Made by a program: the position numbers and the translations under genes | The notes under the pieces: generated by a model | Database searches by the model: none | The model's input: the letters and a program-made list of their open reading frames with translations, nothing else | Told to the model about the DNA's origin: nothing | Origin: Micrococcus lylae NBRC 15355 | GTDB taxonomy: Bacteria > Actinomycetota > Actinomycetes > Actinomycetales > Micrococcaceae | Direction: 5' to 3' | DNA length: 64,000 bases | NCBI RefSeq assembly: GCF_001570885.1 | Contig: NZ_BCSN01000003.1 | Span: 35,855-99,854, forward strand | Part shown: positions 18,601 through 26,222 of the stretch, piece by piece | Numbering within the stretch: the first letter of the stretch is position 1 | Layout of the letters: the number at the start of each line of letters is the position of its first letter

Positions 18601-19220
18601 TGGTGCATGACCTCGCAGTAGAAGTTGTCCTTGCCGAAGATGTCCCGGAAGTCCGAGGCCGCCTGCAGCGCCTCACGGTACTGCCCCAGGCGCAGGCGGG
18701 TCTGCACCTCGCCCGAGGGGCAGCCGGTGGTGGCGATGATGCCCTTGGAGTACTGGCTGAGCAGCTCCCGGTCGATGCGCGGCCACTTCGCGTACACGGA
18801 GTCCAGCGAGGCGATCGAGCCCATCTTGAACAGGTTGTGCATGCCCGTGTTGTCCTCGGACAGCAGGGTCATGTGCGTGTACGCGCCGCCGCCGGAGACG
18901 TCGTCCCCGCGCTGGTGGGGCTCGCCCCAGCGGGTCTTCTCCTTGTCCGTGCGGTGCTGGTTCCCCGGTGTCAGGTAGGCCTCGAGGCCGATGATCGGCT
19001 TCACACCGGCCTGCTTGGCCTTGTTCCAGAAGTCGAAGGCGCCGAAGAGGTACCCGTGGTCCGTGATCGCCAGTGAGTCCATGCCCAGGCGGTTGGCCTC
19101 GGCGAAGAGCTCGTCGAGCTTCGCGGCGCCGTCCAGCATCGAGTACTCGGTGTGGGTGTGCAGGTGGACGAAGCCACCGTCCTTCGTGGCCTCTGCGGCG
19201 GTCTCGGCGGTCGCGGACAT
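15624..19220 (-). CDS. dnaE: DNA polymerase III alpha subunit DnaE
   Basis: Catalytic subunit of the replicative polymerase. The 1198-residue protein begins with the PHP domain (HLHTHTEYSMLDG, about residue 18), contains the palm with catalytic aspartates in MPDFDVDFDD (about residues 427-436), the helix-hairpin-helix region and a C-terminal OB fold. Length fits DnaE1 of actinobacteria. The ATG at 19220 has GGAGGAAG 9-17 bases upstream; the frame runs a few codons further without homology. Its own promoter is predicted at 19343-19338, leaving a leader of about 110 nt. Confidence 0.96.
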   Translation of the reverse strand: MSATAETAAEATKDGGFVHLHTHTEYSMLDGAAKLDELFAEANRLGMDSLAITDHGYLFGAFDFWNKAKQAGVKPIIGLEAYLTPGNQHRTDKEKTRWGEPHQRGDDVSGGGAYTHMTLLSEDNTGMHNLFKMGSIASLDSVYAKWPRIDRELLSQYSKGIIATTGCPSGEVQTRLRLGQYREALQAASDFRDIFGKDNFYCEVMHHGLDIERRVMTDLRRLAKELDLPFVATNDLHYTHEHDSKAHEALLAIQSGSKLNEPTYDQGGSRFAFSGTEYYLKSPRQMRDLFKELPEACDNTLVIAERCEVSFDTDANYMPLFPTPDGEDETSWLIKEVAAGLDYRYPDGVPDHVRKQADYELDVIISMGFPGYFLVVADFINWAKDHGIRVGPGRGSGAGSMVAYALRITDLDPLKHGLIFERFLNPDRVSMPDFDVDFDDRRRSEVIDYVTRKYGDERVTMIVTYGTIKTKQALKDSARVMDQPFSMGEALTKALPPAVMAKDIPLKDIEDPEAKRYAEAGDFRELIATDPVAKEVFETAKGLEGLKRQWGVHAAGVIMSSHPVIDVIPIMRRLQDGQVITQFDYPTAEGLGLIKMDFLGLRNLTIISDAIENVKANQGVDLDLETLDVDDRASYELLARGDTLGVFQLDGGPMRSLLKMMRPDNFEDISATIALYRPGPMGANSHTNYALRKNGLQEITPIHPELEEPLKDILDTTYGLIVYQEQVMAIAQKVAGYSLGQADILRRAMGKKKKAELDKQYEAFHGGMIDRGFSEAAVKALWDILLPFSDYAFNKAHSAAYGLVSYWTAYLKAHYPAEYMAALLTSVGDDKDKLAMYLNECRHMGITVLPPDVNESFQNFTPVGNDIRFGMGAVRNVGANVVRGMVQSREEKGDYTSFGDFLAKVPLVVCNKRTIESMIKAGAFDSLGYARRALLAVHEEAVDATVQQKRKEDHGEFTFDIFALGGGQDTEEEKSDSVVVPDLPEWPKKDKLTFEREMLGLYVSDHPLQGLDGVLNQFADTQITRVLDDDGPADGQSVTIAGLITTLERRIAKSSGNAYARCEIEDLGGSMDVMFFGQVYAPIAMMLAEDLVVAVKGRVQRRDDGSVVLSAQELTIPELKDTDGGPVTITIPAFRATEDLMGQLADTLRNHDGSTEVRLHLSGQRSTEVYQLGPQFRVNPNPALFGDLKVLLGSHCLG

Positions 19221-19337
19221 CGGTGCGCACTTCCTCCTGGGCACGGGGCGCACCGGAGGGGACCGGGGCGCCGGGGTGGTTCGGCCGACGGGTCGGACGG
19301 TGTCCGGGCGACGGCGGGGGCTGGGCGGCGAGGCTCC

Positions 19338-19343
19338 AGCCTA
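19338..19343 (-). promoter_or_regulatory. dnaE -10 hexamer
   Basis: TAGGCT on the minus strand in the 129-base gap between the rluD-like gene and dnaE. Nothing else is apparent in that gap. Confidence 0.45.
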
Positions 19344-19349
19344 CTGCGC

Positions 19350-20309
19350 TCAGGCCTCCCCGCGCAGGGCGGCCAGGGCGTGGTCGAGGTCGTCCGGGTA
19401 CGGCGAGACGATCGTCACGGACTCCCCCGTGACCGGATGCGGCAGCTCGAGCCGATGGGCGTGCAGCCACTGCCGCGTCAGCCCCAGCTCGGCGGCGAGC
19501 TTCGGGTTCGCCCCGTAGGTCAGGTCACCCACGCACGGATGCCGCAGCGCGGAGAAGTGGACGCGAATCTGGTGGGTGCGTCCGGTCTCCAGGTGCACCT
19601 GGACGAGGGTGGCCGGACCGAAGGCCTCGAGCGTCTCGTAGTGGGTCACCGAGGCCCGGCCGCCGTCGATCACGGTGAACTTCCACTCGTGGCCGGGGTG
19701 CCGGCCGATCGGCGCGTCGATCGTCCCGGACAGCGGCTCCGGCAGGCCCTGCACGACGGCGTGGTACACCTTGGTCGGCACCCGGTCGCGGAACTGGTCC
19801 TTGAGCGCCGTGTACGCCTGCTCCGTCTTCGCCACCACCATCACGCCGGTGGTGCCGACGTCGAGCCGGTGCACGATGCCCTGGCGTTCCGGGGCTCCCG
19901 AGGTCGAGATCCGGTAGCCCAGCGCGGCCAGGCCGCCGACCACCGTGGGCCCGACCCAGCCGGGCGAGGGGTGGGCGGCCACCCCCGTGGGCTTGTCCAC
20001 CGCCACCATGTGCTCGTCCTCGAACAGGATGCGCATCTCGTCCACGGGTTCGATCCTCACTTCCAGCGGGTCGCCGTCGTCCGGCACGTCCACCACGAGC
20101 CGTTCCCCCGGCACGGCCTTCGCGGACTTGCTCAGGGTGCGGTCGCGTCGGCCGTTGCGGGTCTCGGCGCGGACCAGCCCGCGGGAGAACCAGTCGGCCA
20201 GCTGTGAGCGGGAGACCCCGAAGGCCTCCGAGAGCACGACGTCGGCCCGTCGCCCCGCGTGCTCGTCCGTCACCTCGAGCGTCTCCGTGCATCCCGGGTG
20301 CATGCCCAT
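19350..20309 (-). CDS. RluA/RluD-family 23S rRNA pseudouridine synthase
   Basis: Converts uridines in rRNA to pseudouridine. The 319-residue protein has an N-terminal S4 RNA-binding domain ([18 protein letters not shown] onward) and the catalytic domain with [17 protein letters not shown], the HRLD motif providing the catalytic aspartate (about residue 145). [16 protein letters not shown] follows. The start at 20309 lies two bases after the lspA stop, with GGAG 7 bases upstream, so it is coupled to lspA. It is probably RluD-like by gene order (lspA-rluD), but exact target sites cannot be assigned. Confidence 0.93.
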   Translation of the reverse strand: MGMHPGCTETLEVTDEHAGRRADVVLSEAFGVSRSQLADWFSRGLVRAETRNGRRDRTLSKSAKAVPGERLVVDVPDDGDPLEVRIEPVDEMRILFEDEHMVAVDKPTGVAAHPSPGWVGPTVVGGLAALGYRISTSGAPERQGIVHRLDVGTTGVMVVAKTEQAYTALKDQFRDRVPTKVYHAVVQGLPEPLSGTIDAPIGRHPGHEWKFTVIDGGRASVTHYETLEAFGPATLVQVHLETGRTHQIRVHFSALRHPCVGDLTYGANPKLAAELGLTRQWLHAHRLELPHPVTGESVTIVSPYPDDLDHALAALRGEA

Positions 20310-20311
20310 GC

Positions 20312-20830
20312 TCAGCTCCGCCGCCCGTCGTCGTGGGCACCGTCCACCCGGCGGCCCAGGAAGACCAGGAGGCACACGGCGACCATGGCGCAGCAGATGA
20401 ACGAGTCCGCGACGTTGAAGACGGCGAAGTTCGGCACCCAGATCATGTCCACCACGTGGCCCTGGCCGAACGACGGCGGCCGGAACAGGCGGTCGGTGAG
20501 GTTCCCGAGGACTCCGCCGGCCAGGCCGCCGAGCGCCAGGGCCCAGGGCAGGGAGCGCACGCGCAGGATCAGCACCAGCGCGACCACGGCGACGACCGAC
20601 TGGATCACGGTGAAGACCCAGGTCATGTCCTCGCCGATCGAGAAGGCGGCGCCCGGGTTCAGGATGTAGTGCCAGTGCAGCAGGCCCGGGATCACGTCGA
20701 TGGTCTGGCCGAGCGTCATGGACTGCTCGACCCAGTACTTGGTGCCCTGGTCCAGCAGGTAGGCGACAACGAGCACCGCCGCCGCGAGGAGCGTGCGGCG
20801 GCGGGGGCGGACGACGGCCGTGGAGGTCAC
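20312..20830 (-). CDS. lspA: Lipoprotein signal peptidase (signal peptidase II)
   Basis: Membrane aspartyl protease that cleaves signal peptides from diacylglyceryl-modified prolipoproteins. The 172-residue protein has four hydrophobic helices; the catalytic aspartates are Asp113 ([10 protein letters not shown]) and Asp142 (FNVADSFI). The GTG start at 20830 overlaps the stop of the 29-codon frame upstream as GTGA, so lspA translation is probably coupled to that frame. Without the coupling, lspA has no obvious ribosome binding site of its own. Confidence 0.95.
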   Translation of the reverse strand: MTSTAVVRPRRRTLLAAAVLVVAYLLDQGTKYWVEQSMTLGQTIDVIPGLLHWHYILNPGAAFSIGEDMTWVFTVIQSVVAVVALVLILRVRSLPWALALGGLAGGVLGNLTDRLFRPPSFGQGHVVDMIWVPNFAVFNVADSFICCAMVAVCLLVFLGRRVDGAHDDGRRS

Positions 20831-20916
20831 CGCTCAGCCTGCTCGACGGCGCGGCCCTGCGTGAGTGGGGTCCGACGGAACCGCTCGGTGACGAGGTCCT
20901 CCCTCAACAGCGACAT
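20827..20916 (-). CDS. 29-residue DivIVA-N-terminus-like small ORF coupled to lspA
   Basis: A short frame with a strong GGAGGAG ribosome binding site 7-8 bases before its ATG. Its TGA overlaps the lspA GTG, both signs of real translation. The peptide begins [16 protein letters not shown]. Compared by eye with the usual actinobacterial DivIVA/Wag31 start (M-L--ED-V--RF--T----G), it keeps L3, E6, D7, V9, R12, F13, T16 and G21 without a gap. It ends eight residues later, before the membrane loop and coiled coil. It lies exactly where divIVA normally sits, between yggT and lspA. It could be a decayed divIVA, a retained microprotein, or just a coupling leader. Family similarity is from memory. Confidence 0.6.
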   Translation of the reverse strand: MSLLREDLVTERFRRTPLTQGRAVEQAER

Positions 20917-21065
20917 CGGGGCACTCCTCCAGGGTCGGGGGCAGACCCCGGCGCTGGGGTCCGCAGGCGGCGGACATGGCGGTCCGGTGCGGTCCGCAGC
21001 CGCGGTCCGGAGGCCTCCGTCAGGCTATCACCGGGGCTGACACGGACGCCGCCGGAGACGGCGGG
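20917..21065 (-). other. Leader region upstream of the small ORF and lspA
   Basis: 149 bases between yggT and the 29-codon frame. It holds a possible -10 (TAGCCT, preceded by TGA) near 21021-21026 on the minus strand and a gacccc/ggggtc hairpin at about 20942-20957. I see no remnant of a DivIVA coiled coil here. Confidence 0.4.
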
Positions 21066-21353
21066 TCAGACCAGGGCGCGGACGAGAAGCTTCAGGATCA
21101 CCACGGCGATGAACAGGACGAGGAACGCCAAGTCCAGCTGGACGCCGCCGAGGTTCAGCGGCGGCAGCTTCTGCCGGATCGCGCGCAGCGGGCGGTCGGT
21201 GACACCGTAGATCGCGCTCGCCACCACCAGCACGATCCCCGAGGGACGCCAGTGCGGGACGAACGACGTCACGACGTCGAAGACGATCCGGACGATCAGC
21301 ACGGCCTGGAAGACCGTGAGCAGGATGTACAGGCAGGCGAGCAGCAGCGCCAT
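21066..21353 (-). CDS. YggT family membrane protein
   Basis: 95-residue protein with two hydrophobic helices (about residues 3-30 and 72-95) around the conserved TDRPLRAIRQKLPP segment, typical of YggT/YlmG proteins encoded in division clusters of Gram-positive bacteria. Homologues affect septation or osmotic tolerance, but the mechanism is unknown. It is 9 bases downstream of sepF and clearly in the same transcript. Confidence 0.9.
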   Translation of the reverse strand: MALLLACLYILLTVFQAVLIVRIVFDVVTSFVPHWRPSGIVLVVASAIYGVTDRPLRAIRQKLPPLNLGGVQLDLAFLVLFIAVVILKLLVRALV

Positions 21354-21362
21354 CGCGAGCGA

Positions 21363-21998
21363 TCAGTCCTCGGTGAACAGGGCGGCGTGCTCGCCGTCGT
21401 CCTGGTTCTCGTCTCCCATGACCTCGACGGTCGACGGGGTCAGCAGGAAGACCTTGTTGGTGATGCGGGAGATCGAGCCGTGCAGGCCGAAGACGAGGCC
21501 GGCGGAGAAGTCCACGAGGCGCTTGGCCTCGTTGTCCCCGAGCTCCGTCACGTTCATGATCACCGGCATGCCGGAGCGGAACGCCTCGCCGATCGACTTG
21601 GCGTCGTTGTAGGACCGCGGGTGCACGGTGGTCAGGGTTCGCACGGGGGCTCCTTCGCTGGCCGACGCGGCGGCACGCTTGATCGGGGTGACGGGGGCAC
21701 GGTACTCCTGCTCGGAGCTCTCCGCGCGGGACGGGCGCGAGGTCTGGTCCGAGGCGGCCGGACGGGAGCCCTCGGCGCGGGCGGGGCGCTGCTCGCGCTC
21801 GGCCGGGACCGCAGCGGCGGAGGCCGGCTCTGCGGCGGCACGCTGCTCGTGCTCGGCCGGACTGGAGGCCGCCGCGGCCGGACGGTCCTCGGCGGCGGCC
21901 GGCCGGCGCTCACGGGATTCCTGGCGCGGGATCTCGTCGTAGTCCTCACCGTCGGCCAGGCCGAGGTAGATCATCGTCTTCTTCAGGGCACCGGACAT
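21363..21998 (-). CDS. sepF: Cell division protein SepF
   Basis: Cytoplasmic FtsZ membrane anchor of Gram-positive bacteria. The 211-residue protein has the N-terminal amphipathic segment MSGALKKTMIYLGL that binds membrane, a disordered linker (about residues 25-110) made of Ala/Glu/Arg/Pro-rich near-repeats (AEHEQRAA, AEREQRPA), and the C-terminal SepF fold (TVHPRSYNDAKSIGEAFR, then GLVFGLHGSISRI). The linker makes it longer than the ~150-residue Bacillus form. GAAGGA precedes the ATG. A -10 (TAGCGT) at 22133-22128 overlaps the yggS stop codon. Confidence 0.95.
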   Translation of the reverse strand: MSGALKKTMIYLGLADGEDYDEIPRQESRERRPAAAEDRPAAAASSPAEHEQRAAAEPASAAAVPAEREQRPARAEGSRPAASDQTSRPSRAESSEQEYRAPVTPIKRAAASASEGAPVRTLTTVHPRSYNDAKSIGEAFRSGMPVIMNVTELGDNEAKRLVDFSAGLVFGLHGSISRITNKVFLLTPSTVEVMGDENQDDGEHAALFTED

Positions 21999-22127
21999 GC
22001 GTCAGTTCCTTCGGGGAGGGGCGGCTCGCAGCGGAGAGGGGCCGCGCCGCCGTGGCCATTCGGTCGGTGACGTCGAGGTCCGACACCCGGGATCCGGGGT
22101 CGGCGCGGTCGACGCGCTGTCACATCA

Positions 22128-22133
22128 ACGCTA
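22128..22133 (-). promoter_or_regulatory. Possible sepF -10 hexamer
   Basis: TAGCGT on the minus strand, whose first three bases are the TAG stop codon of yggS. It would give a leader of about 120 nt in the 132-base gap. Confidence 0.35.
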
Positions 22134-22925
22134 TCCCAGGTGCGCACGGCGTCCGAGGATGTCCGAGCCGATGCGCAGGTGTGTCGCCCCGGCGGCGACC
22201 GCCTCCTCGAGGTCGGCGGTCATGCCCATGGAGAGCCGGTCCGCCTCGGGGTGCCCGTCGCGCAGCCGTGCGGACAGGTCTGCCGCGCGTGCGAACGACT
22301 CCGCCGGGTCGATCCCGCGCGGGGCGACGCACATCAGGCCGCGCAGGCGCAGCCGCGGCGCGGCGGCGATGCGGGCCGCCAGCGCGGGGACGTCCTCGGG
22401 TGCCGCCCCGCCGCGGCCGCCGATGCCGTCGGTCGGACGGTCCTCGGGCTCACGCGGGTCCACGTCCACCTGGATGAGGCAGTCGAGGTCCTCGCGGGCA
22501 GGCACCTCGCCCGACGCCGCACGCTCGGCGCGCACCTGCATCGCCCGGGCGAGGGCGTCGACGAGGGACTCGCGGTCCACCGAGTGCACGGCCGCGGCGT
22601 AGCGGATGACGTGCTTGGCCTTGTTGGACTGGAGCTGACCGATGAAGTGCCAGGCCGGCGCGGTGACCGAGGCCTCCGCGCAGAGCCCGGCGGTCGCCTC
22701 GGCCTTGGGGCGGGCCTCCTGGTCCCGGTTCTCCCCCACGTCCGTGACGCCCAGGCGGGCGAGGGAGAGGACGTCCTCGGCCGGATGCGTCTTGGTCACC
22801 ACGATCAGACGGGGCCGGTCCGTACGGCCTGCGGCGGCGCACGCCGCCTCGATCCGACCATGGACGTGCTCCAGGCCGGCCGCGATCTCTGCGGAGCGGT
22901 CGGCGGCGGGGTGCTGCTCGGTCAC
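22131..22925 (-). CDS. YggS-family pyridoxal phosphate homeostasis protein
   Basis: PLP-binding alanine-racemase-fold protein that buffers pyridoxal phosphate. The 264-residue product has VVTKTHPAEDVLSLARLG, where the lysine of TKTH binds PLP, GENRDQEARPKAE, WHFIGQLQSNKAKHV, and the C-terminal SMGMTADLEEAVAAGATHLRIG. The GTG start overlaps the pgeF stop as GTGA. Encoded within the division cluster as in most Gram-positive bacteria. Residues ~160-180 carry an extra Gly-rich insertion relative to the usual ~230-residue length. Confidence 0.94.
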   Translation of the reverse strand: MTEQHPAADRSAEIAAGLEHVHGRIEAACAAAGRTDRPRLIVVTKTHPAEDVLSLARLGVTDVGENRDQEARPKAEATAGLCAEASVTAPAWHFIGQLQSNKAKHVIRYAAAVHSVDRESLVDALARAMQVRAERAASGEVPAREDLDCLIQVDVDPREPEDRPTDGIGGRGGAAPEDVPALAARIAAAPRLRLRGLMCVAPRGIDPAESFARAADLSARLRDGHPEADRLSMGMTADLEEAVAAGATHLRIGSDILGRRAHLG

Positions 22926-23725
22926 GGGGTCCTCCAGACGAGTCCGGCGAAGCGGCCGCGCCCGGGGGCGCGACGATGGGAGAAGAGGCGTTCGTCCTCC
23001 ACGGTGCACAGCTGCACGCGGTGCACGTCCACGCCGCGGGCGGCCAGCACGGCCTCAGCACCGGCGGGCAGGTCCAGGGAGGGCGTTCCCCAGGATGTGG
23101 TGGCGGAGGCCACCGGGAGCACCGTCGCGGACTCCGCTCGCATCTGCTCCGGCACCTCATAGCAGGCGCCGCAGACGCCCGGGCCGATCCAGGCGCGCAC
23201 CGGCTCGCCCGCACCCGCGTCGGCCGGGCGCAGCGCCGCCAGCCGGTCGAGGGTGTTCTGCAGGACGCCGTCCTGAAGACCTCGCCGTCCTGCGTGGGCG
23301 ACGGCCGTGGCCCCGGTGACGGGGTCGACGAACACCACGGGGAGGCAGTCGGCCACCATGATCGCCAGGGCCTGGGAGCCGCCGGCGGAGACGATGGCGT
23401 CGCCGACCCGGACGGGGCCGTCGCCCCAGCCTGCGCCCTCGGCGTCCACGACGTCGGCCGAGTGGATCTGGTCCACGAAGGCCGTCGACCCGGCGTCCAC
23501 GCCCATCCGCTCTTCGAGTCGGGTGCGGGCCGCCGCGACGCCCTGGCGGGCCCGCTCGCGCTGGTGGCCGGAGCCGTCCGGAAGGACGTGGAAGGCCAGG
23601 TTGCCGGCCTGCACCGAGGTGAAGGCCACGTGCACCGCGCGTCCGCCGGCGTCGGTCACCTCATGGAACACGAACGGGTCGGAGGACGCGGCGGCGTCCC
23701 CCGACCCGGGCGAGTGGTCGAGCAC
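22922..23725 (-). CDS. pgeF: PgeF-family (YfiH/DUF152) multicopper-fold purine nucleoside enzyme
   Basis: 267-residue laccase-domain protein. Family members act as purine nucleoside phosphorylase/adenosine deaminase, and in E. coli PgeF corrects misincorporated serine in peptidoglycan precursors. The metal ligands are visible: His in FVDQIHSADV, Cys in MVADCLPVVFVD and His in AVAHAGRRG. The segment IGPGVCGACYEVPE is also conserved. It starts (GTG) 8 bases after the ftsZ stop and couples onward to yggS. The annotation 'polyphenol oxidase' is an older name for the same family. Confidence 0.9.
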   Translation of the reverse strand: MLDHSPGSGDAAASSDPFVFHEVTDAGGRAVHVAFTSVQAGNLAFHVLPDGSGHQRERARQGVAAARTRLEERMGVDAGSTAFVDQIHSADVVDAEGAGWGDGPVRVGDAIVSAGGSQALAIMVADCLPVVFVDPVTGATAVAHAGRRGLQDGVLQNTLDRLAALRPADAGAGEPVRAWIGPGVCGACYEVPEQMRAESATVLPVASATTSWGTPSLDLPAGAEAVLAARGVDVHRVQLCTVEDERLFSHRRAPGRGRFAGLVWRTP

Positions 23726-23733
23726 GTGTCAGA

Positions 23734-25041
23734 TCACTTCAGGAAGTCCGGCACGTCCAGGTCCGAGCCGCCGGAGCCGAGGTCCGGCTCCACGACGGTC
23801 GGCAGGTCCTCCTGCGCACGGCGCGGGGCCTGCTGCTGCGACTGCCGGCCGCCGTCCTGCTGACCGTGGGACGGGGCCTGGCCGCCGAACTGCGACGCAC
23901 CCGCGACGCCGCCCTGCGAGCCCTGGTTCAGGGGCATGGTGCCCGGCACGGACGGGCGGGACTGCTGCTCGGACTGCTGGCCGCCCTGGCCACCCTGCTG
24001 GCCTCCGGACTGCGCGGAGCCCTGCTGGCCGGCAGCGGACTGGCCCGGAACGGGCTGCTGACCGGAGCCGTAGGAGGTGGGGGCGGAGGTGACGTCCACC
24101 TTGTCGAAGCCCGCGGCGATGACGGTGACGCGCACCTCGTCGCCCAGGGCGTCGTCGATGACGGTGCCGAAGATGATCTTGGCCTCCGGGTGCGCGACCT
24201 CCTGGACGAGGCGGGCGGCCTCGTTGATCTCGAACAGGCCCAGGTCCGAACCGCCCTGGATGGAGAGCAGCACGCCGTGGGCACCGTCGATGGAGGCCTC
24301 CAGCAGCGGGGAGGCGATGGCCAGCTCGGCGGCCTTGACGGCGCGGTCCTCGCCCTGGGCGTGGCCGATGCCCATGAGCGCGGACCCGGCACCCTGCATC
24401 ACGGACTTCACGTCGGCGAAGTCCAGGTTGATCAGGCCCGGGGTGGTGATCAGGTCGGTGATGCCCTGCACGCCGGACAGGAGCACCTGGTCGGCCTGGC
24501 GGAAGGCGTCCATGACGGAGACGTTGCGGTCCGAGATGGAGAGCAGGCGGTCGTTCGGGATGACGATGAGGGTGTCGACCTCGTCACGCAGGGCGTCGAT
24601 GCCGTTCTCGGCGGAGTCGGCGCGGCGACGGCCCTCGAAGGTGAACGGGCGGGTGACGACGCCGATGGTCAGCGCGCCCAGGGAACGGGCGATGCGGGCC
24701 ACGACCGGGGCGCCGCCGGTGCCGGTGCCGCCGCCCTCGCCGGCGGTCACGAAGACCATGTCCGCACCGCGGAGGACCTCCTCGATCTCCTCGGCGTGGT
24801 CCTCGGCGGCCTGACGGCCGACCTCGGGGTTCGCGCCGGCGCCGAGGCCGCGCGTGAGCTCGCGGCCCACGTCGAGCTTGACGTCGGCGTCCGACATCAG
24901 CAGAGCCTGCGCGTCAGTGTTGATCGCGATGAATTCGACGCCGCGCAGGCCGACCTCGATCATGCGGTTGACGGCGTTCACGCCGCCGCCGCCGATGCCG
25001 ACGACCTTGATGACGGCCAGGTAGTTCTGGGGTGCAGCCAC
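23734..25041 (-). CDS. ftsZ: Cell division GTPase FtsZ
   Basis: Tubulin homologue forming the Z-ring. The 435-residue protein starts [20 protein letters not shown]. It has the GTP-binding signature [12 protein letters not shown] (about residues 102-113) and the T7 catalytic loop [12 protein letters not shown] Gln/Gly/Ser-rich disordered linker (about residues 320-420) and a C-terminal peptide ending DLDVPDFLK follow; that peptide is the SepF/FtsW-binding site in actinobacteria. The GTG at 25041 has AAGGGA 10 bases upstream; the frame remains open further up without homology. A 374-base gap with its own promoter separates it from ftsQ. Confidence 0.97.
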   Translation of the reverse strand: MAAPQNYLAVIKVVGIGGGGVNAVNRMIEVGLRGVEFIAINTDAQALLMSDADVKLDVGRELTRGLGAGANPEVGRQAAEDHAEEIEEVLRGADMVFVTAGEGGGTGTGGAPVVARIARSLGALTIGVVTRPFTFEGRRRADSAENGIDALRDEVDTLIVIPNDRLLSISDRNVSVMDAFRQADQVLLSGVQGITDLITTPGLINLDFADVKSVMQGAGSALMGIGHAQGEDRAVKAAELAIASPLLEASIDGAHGVLLSIQGGSDLGLFEINEAARLVQEVAHPEAKIIFGTVIDDALGDEVRVTVIAAGFDKVDVTSAPTSYGSGQQPVPGQSAAGQQGSAQSGGQQGGQGGQQSEQQSRPSVPGTMPLNQGSQGGVAGASQFGGQAPSHGQQDGGRQSQQQAPRRAQEDLPTVVEPDLGSGGSDLDVPDFLK

Positions 25042-25415
25042 GGTGTTCAGTTCCCTTGTCTTCAGTCTCGATGTGAGCCGGTGCCGACGCGGGGCCATGG
25101 GCGACCGAGTCGGGCGGATGCCGCCGCGCCGCCCTCCCATCCCCGGACCCTCAACACGGGGTTGAAGGCTGCCCGGAGGGGCGGAGGAGAACGCGGCGAC
25201 ACCCAACGTTCAGGGCAACGGTAGCGTCACGGCGGACCGCCGCGCAAAGCGCCCAGGCCCGCATGGACGCTGATTTCTCGCCACAGATCTCAACCTTCAC
25301 GCGATGCTTGAAGCACACGCGTTCTCCGCGCGACGCCCGAGGGGCACGATCTGGCCGCACCCATCGCCTTCACCTTCACCTTCGAGTTGAATGCTGTGAG
25401 GTTGCGGCGACCTCG
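25042..25415 (-). other. 374-base ftsQ-ftsZ intergenic region
   Basis: No gene is supported here. The minus strand holds a promoter candidate (next entry), an imperfect inverted repeat around 25151-25168 (ctcaac...gttgaag), and a short direct repeat of cttcac at 25369-25384 just after the ftsQ stop. The predicted ftsZ leader is about 170 nt. In Corynebacterium the MerR regulator FtsR activates ftsZ from this region, and an FtsR-like gene is in this window at 60.5 kb. Confidence 0.5.
25218..25247 (-). promoter_or_regulatory. ftsZ promoter candidate
   Basis: TTGCGC (25247-25242), 18-base spacer, TACCGT (25223-25218) on the minus strand. The -35 lies in the small palindrome gcgc-aaa-gcgc at 25242-25252. 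Confidence 0.4.
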
Positions 25416-26222
25416 TCACCGGGTGACCGGGCGGTCCGGGACGGAGACGTCGAGCTCCTCGACACCCGCCCGGGACTCCTCGCCCTGCCCGAGAAGCGAT
25501 TCCACCACAGCGGCCTTGACCCGGGGCTGGTCCGTGCCACCCCACTGGACGGACGGGCCGTCCTCCAGGCGCAGCTCGACGGAGTCCGGACCGGCGGCGC
25601 GGACCTCCTCCACCCGCTCGCGCAGGGCGGACGGCAGCGCGTCGACGACGGCCGCCACGGCGGCACGGGTGCGCTCGTCGGCGTGCAGCACCCCCGGGGC
25701 GACCGGCACGGGCGTCTGGCCCTCGAACACCCGTGGATCGACACCCGACAGCACGGCCCCGTCGTCCATCAGCACACGGGCGGTGCCGTCGGAGACGTGG
25801 GCCGCCACCGGACGGCGCTCGTGCACGGTCACCTGGAGGCCCGTGGGCGGGGCTGCGATCATGTCCAGCGACTCGACCCCGGGCAGGTCGCCGGCGAGGT
25901 CCTGGACGCGTCCTCGGCCGACCTGTGGCAGCGGAACGCCGTGAAGGGGACGGAGACGCTCTTCGACGTCGGCGCGGTCCACGAGGCGCGTGCCGTCGAC
26001 CTCCACGCGGTCCACGGCCAGCACCGGCGAGAAGTAGAGCACCAGGGCGCCGGCCACCAGCGCGACCAGGGCGAACGCGGCCATCGTCCACCGCAGCCAG
26101 CGGCGGGGCCTGCGTGCAGGCTCCGGGAACGCGACGACGTTCTGGCCCACAGGCTGGGACGAGGAGTCCCGGCGCCGTGTCGCCGCGGTGCCGCCGCGGC
26201 GTCGCAGCCGTGGCATCCTCAC
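25416..26222 (-). CDS. ftsQ: Cell division protein FtsQ
   Basis: Bitopic divisome protein that scaffolds FtsL/FtsB. The 268-residue product has a basic cytoplasmic N-terminus, one transmembrane helix (about residues 45-68) and an extracytoplasmic POTRA domain (VDRVEVDGTRLVDRADVEERL spans its first strand and helix), followed by the FtsQ beta domain with VTVHERRPVA. The GTG at 26222 overlaps the murC stop as GTGA; an ATG six bases later is an alternative. Length is usual. Confidence 0.93.
   Translation of the reverse strand: MRMPRLRRRGGTAATRRRDSSSQPVGQNVVAFPEPARRPRRWLRWTMAAFALVALVAGALVLYFSPVLAVDRVEVDGTRLVDRADVEERLRPLHGVPLPQVGRGRVQDLAGDLPGVESLDMIAAPPTGLQVTVHERRPVAAHVSDGTARVLMDDGAVLSGVDPRVFEGQTPVPVAPGVLHADERTRAAVAAVVDALPSALRERVEEVRAAGPDSVELRLEDGPSVQWGGTDQPRVKAAVVESLLGQGEESRAGVEELDVSVPDRPVTR

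Noticed and set aside
20917..21065. Remains of the divIVA coiled coil upstream of the small ORF
   Set aside because: The 149 bases contain GC-rich hairpin sequence; no frame shows heptads or DivIVA-like residues.
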